Assembly (NCBI RefSeq): GCF_003050705.1
Contig: NZ_QAOG01000001.1
Coordinates: forward strand, 353,007-417,006
Reading direction: 5' to 3'
Source of the DNA: Sphingomonas aurantiaca
Lineage (GTDB): Bacteria > Pseudomonadota > Alphaproteobacteria > Sphingomonadales > Sphingomonadaceae
DNA length: 64,000 bases
Shown: piece by piece, positions 61,621 through 64,000 of the stretch
How the letters are laid out: every line of letters begins with the position of its first letter
How positions within the stretch are numbered: position 1 is the first letter of the stretch
Made by a program: the position numbers and the translations under genes
The notes under the pieces: generated by a model
What the model was told of the DNA's origin: nothing
Database searches by the model: none
The model's input: the letters and a program-made list of their open reading frames with translations, nothing else

Positions 61621-62924
61621 GCCGAGGCGGCCCAGTTATGGACGTTGCCGATATCGTCGCCCTGCTCGCGCGCCTTGGCGAGGCGATAGCGCAGCGTGCG
61701 TTCGGAAATGCCGAGGCGCTTGGCGGTCTCGATCCGGCTGCCGTTGCACGCCTTGAGCGTCTCGCGGATTGCGGCGAACTCGCTCATCTGGACGATGTTG
61801 CCCAAGGTCCCGGGGGGCGTTTCCGGCTCCGCTGCAACCGGCGTGATGGGCGTGACTACCGCGGTACGCTGGAACGTCATCGATACCGGGCGGTCGAACA
61901 CGATGTGGTTCGCCTCGATCGTGTCGCCGTTGCAGAACAGCAGCGCGCGCTGGATCACGTTTTCGAGCTCGCGGACGTTGCCGGGCCAGTCGTGCTGCAT
62001 CAGCTGCTCGATCGCCGCATGGCTCGGCCAGGGGATCGAGGTGCGCGTGCCGGCGTGACGCAGGATCAGCGTGGCGGCGAGCGCAGGGATATCCTGCGGG
62101 CGTTCGGCCAGCGACTTGGTCGCGAGCGGGAACACCGCGAGGCGGTAATAGAGATCGGCGCGGAACCGGCCCGCGGCGACTTCGGCGTGCAGGTCGCGGT
62201 TGGCGCAGGCGATCACGCGGACGTCGATCGGCTGCGGCACCGATGCGCCGAGCGGCACGACCTCGCGCTCCTGCAGCACGCGGAGGAGCTTGGCCTGCAG
62301 CTGGAGCGGCATCTCGGCGATCTCGTCGAGCAGGATCGTGCCGCCGTTTGCCGCGCGGAAGAAGCCGTCGCCGCCCGACGATGCGCCGGTGAACGCACCC
62401 TTCTGGTGGCCGAACAGCAGCGCCTCGAGCATCGATTCGGGGAGGGCTGCGCAGTTGATCGCGATGAACGGCTTGTCCTTGCGTGCCGACCCATTGTGGA
62501 TCGCGCGGGCGAGCACTTCCTTGCCGGTGCCGGTCGGGCCGTTGATCAGGACGGTGATGTCGGCGGCGGCAACGCGTTCGGCCAGTGCGAGCAACGCGAG
62601 CGATTCGGGGTCCGCGGCGGTCGGCATGTCGGGGCCGCCGATCAGCGCGCGCGCGAACCCGTTGCCGACCGCAGTGTCTTCCGCGGCAAAGCTGATCCGG
62701 GCGGGCGAACCGTCGCGCGACGGGGTCACCTGGCGGCCTTCGCAGCCGATCACGACGGTGCGGGCAGGGGCGGCGATGCCCTCGCCTTCGACGACCAGGA
62801 ACAGATCGTTCGGGCCCGGCTGCGCCGTTTCGAACGAGCCTACGGCAAATCCCTGCGCCCGAAGCGACGAGACCAGCGCATATTTCCGCGAAGTGACTGC
62901 GGCCGATGGAAAAATAGAACGCAT
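61617..62924 (-). CDS. Sigma-54-dependent flagellar activator, FlbD/FleQ-like
   Basis: A 435-residue sigma-54 activator. The AAA+ core has Walker A GPTGTGKE, the sigma-54 contact loop GAFTGAS, Walker B GGTILLDEIAEM and the sensor region DWPGNVRELENVIQRA. The C-terminal Fis-type HTH is ETLKACNGSRIETAKRLGISERTLRYRLAKARE. The N-terminal 125 residues lack a receiver Asp pattern, so phosphorylation control as in NtrC is not supported. ATG 62924 (MRSIFPSAAV) follows a GGGGGAA site. It heads the operon and overlaps fliE. Confidence 0.92.
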   Translation of the reverse strand: MRSIFPSAAVTSRKYALVSSLRAQGFAVGSFETAQPGPNDLFLVVEGEGIAAPARTVVIGCEGRQVTPSRDGSPARISFAAEDTAVGNGFARALIGGPDMPTAADPESLALLALAERVAAADITVLINGPTGTGKEVLARAIHNGSARKDKPFIAINCAALPESMLEALLFGHQKGAFTGASSGGDGFFRAANGGTILLDEIAEMPLQLQAKLLRVLQEREVVPLGASVPQPIDVRVIACANRDLHAEVAAGRFRADLYYRLAVFPLATKSLAERPQDIPALAATLILRHAGTRTSIPWPSHAAIEQLMQHDWPGNVRELENVIQRALLFCNGDTIEANHIVFDRPVSMTFQRTAVVTPITPVAAEPETPPGTLGNIVQMSEFAAIRETLKACNGSRIETAKRLGISERTLRYRLAKAREQGDDIGNVHNWAASA

Positions 62925-63012
62925 TGAGTTCCCCCTGAACGATTCGGGGAATGCGCCATTGGTGGTAAATTTGCGGTTAAACGGTGCCGGCATGCGGCAG
63001 ATTATTTCCGGG

Positions 63013-63057
63013 CGCGTCCGCGTGGACACATGCGGACGCGTCTACGCGCGCGCGTAG
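63013..63057. repeat. Two adjacent palindromes between the activator and flagellin genes
   Basis: CGCGTCCGC (63013-63021) faces GCGGACGCG (63032-63040), then CTACGCGCGCGCGTAG is a perfect 16-bp palindrome at 63042-63057. They lie about 45 bp upstream of the flagellin sigma-28-like promoter and could be binding sites or a terminator-like structure for either direction. Confidence 0.6.
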
Positions 63058-63103
63058 GAGGGCGCGCACCGGGGGCGCTCGCAGGCGAGGCGATTTTTTC
63101 CTC

Positions 63104-63130
63104 TAAAGTTCGCGCCGAGGCGGCCGTTAC
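63104..63130 (+). promoter_or_regulatory. Sigma-28 (FliA) promoter of flagellin
   Basis: TAAAGTTC at 63104-63111, exactly 11 bases, GCCGTTAC at 63123-63130. This agrees with TAAAGTTT-N11-GCCGATAA at 7 of 8 and 6 of 8 bases. Transcription would start about 60 bases before the flagellin ATG. Confidence 0.8.
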
Positions 63131-63196
63131 CCCCTGTGACGGATCGGCACTTCGCCATGGGGGCGGCGCGGATCGTCGAAGATCACGGAGATTCTC

Positions 63197-64000
63197 ATGA
63201 CTGTCATCGGTACCAACATCTCGGCACTGCGCGCGACCAACGCCTCGACCAAGGCCTCGAACATGCTGGCCACGTCGATGGAGCGCCTGTCGACCGGCAA
63301 GCGCATCAATTCGGCCAAGGACGATGCCGCCGGTCTGGCGATCTCGTCGTCGATGACGTCGCAGATCAAGGGCATGAACCAAGGCGTCCGCAACGCGAAC
63401 GACGGCATCTCGATGGCGCAGACCGCCGAGGGCGCACTCGACGAGGTCAGCAACAACTTGCAGCGCATGCGCGAACTCGAAGTTCAGAAGTCCAACGGCA
63501 CCTATTCGCCGAGCGACATCGCGAACATCAAGTCGGAGCAGGATGCGCTGTCGAAGCAGATCACCAACGTCCTGACCAACACCAAGTTCAACGGCGTCGC
63601 GCTGTTCGACGGTACCGCCGGTACCGCCGGCGTCGTAAAGATCCAGGCGGGCGCGAACGCCAACGACTCGATCGACCTCAATCTTGGCGGTGACTTGAAG
63701 GGTGCAGGCGGCGTCGGCACGGTCGTCACGGCAACCGGCGCAGGTGCGACCTCGGCGACGATCCTGGCCGACTACGACACGGCGCTGTCCAACGTCTCGA
63801 ACCGCCGTGCTTCGCTCGGCGCGTCGCAGAACCAGCTGCAGTCGGCGGTCAACAACCTGACCTCGAACGCGACCAACCTGTCGGACGCCAAGAGCCGCAT
63901 CGAAGACACCGACTTCTCGTCGGAAACGACTGCGCTCGCCAAGGCGCAGATCCTGAGCCAGGCATCGACCGCGATGCTGAGCCAGGCCAACCAGAGCCAG
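63197..64000 (+). CDS. Flagellin, 3' partial
   Basis: The reading frame from ATG 63197 runs open to the window end (268 residues). The N-terminal D0/D1 helices are canonical ([59 protein letters not shown]), a short central section of about 80 residues follows, and the C-terminal D1/D0 helices begin at about 205 ([60 protein letters not shown]). Only the last few residues are missing. It is exported by the flagellar system encoded on the opposite strand. Confidence 0.97.
   Translation, partial: MTVIGTNISALRATNASTKASNMLATSMERLSTGKRINSAKDDAAGLAISSSMTSQIKGMNQGVRNANDGISMAQTAEGALDEVSNNLQRMRELEVQKSNGTYSPSDIANIKSEQDALSKQITNVLTNTKFNGVALFDGTAGTAGVVKIQAGANANDSIDLNLGGDLKGAGGVGTVVTATGAGATSATILADYDTALSNVSNRRASLGASQNQLQSAVNNLTSNATNLSDAKSRIEDTDFSSETTALAKAQILSQASTAMLSQANQSQ

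Noticed and set aside
63131..63196. Sigma-54 promoter (GGCAC near 63153) before flagellin
   Set aside because: There is no GC at the right -12 spacing; the sigma-28 site fits much better. No convincing sigma-54 site was found before the activator operon either.

Overview
The window looks like part of the chromosome of a sphingomonad alphaproteobacterium, most likely Sphingomonas or a close relative. The DNA is GC-rich (about two thirds G+C by eye) and coding-dense. Markers that point this way are a gene-transfer-agent-like tail cluster, a DUF1489 protein, a FixL/FixJ-type sensor pair, an archaeal-style CDC48 ATPase, a CarD regulator next to a 7Fe ferredoxin, a polyproline OmpA protein, and many dispersed hairpin repeats whose translations read like 'RHPGESQDPE' or 'PDASTYV'. 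All family calls are from reading the translated sequence; no search was run.

Layout. 0-3.7 kb: the last genes of a GTA/prophage-like tail module (DUF2163, NlpC/P60 peptidase, tail protein, DUF2793). 3.8-30.8 kb: mostly core genes: OmpA, YgfZ, PyrC, a SUV3-like helicase with an S4 protein, FdxA, CarD, small envelope proteins, two head-GIN proteins, MgtE, a cyclophilin, a LysR regulator, CDC48, a FixJ/FixL-like pair, an MFS exporter with a monooxygenase-like partner, a phospholipid methyltransferase, a phospholipase-D protein, RpoZ, RlmE, Ppx/GppA and tRNA-Gln(CUG). 30.8-39.25 kb: an accessory island directly after the tRNA. It holds a RES-domain protein, a HEPN-like protein and a tight three-gene operon: a TIR-like protein, a large protein that looks like a nuclease-like module fused to a ParB domain, and a RepB/ParB-like protein. 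A 21-bp near-perfect palindrome lies just upstream of that operon, and a TGTCA/TGACA repeat cluster lies at the right edge. 39.25-41.2 kb: small regulators and hypothetical proteins.

41.4-46.75 kb: a TlpA-like lipoprotein divergent from a fully overlapping operon, argH-lptM-like-lysA-cysG-like-zntB/corA-like. 46.75-62.9 kb: one long leftward flagellar cluster reading flbD/fleQ-like regulator, fliE, F, G, H, I, J, K, L, M, N, O, P, Q, R, flhB, fliD, fliS, mostly with overlapping stop and start codons. 63.2 kb to the end: a divergent flagellin gene, cut by the window edge, behind a well-spaced sigma-28 promoter match.

How the parts fit. The flagellar cluster supplies the MS ring, C-ring, export gate and ATPase, hook-length control and filament cap; a sigma-54 activator heads it, and sigma-28-like sites precede flagellin and fliD-fliS. 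Dispersed repeats have entered genes as well as spacers: one encodes the C-terminal tail of the S4 protein, one encodes part of the N-terminal extension of FliP, and one separates fliQ from fliR. The most promising uncharacterised unit is the island operon at 33.86-38.72 kb.
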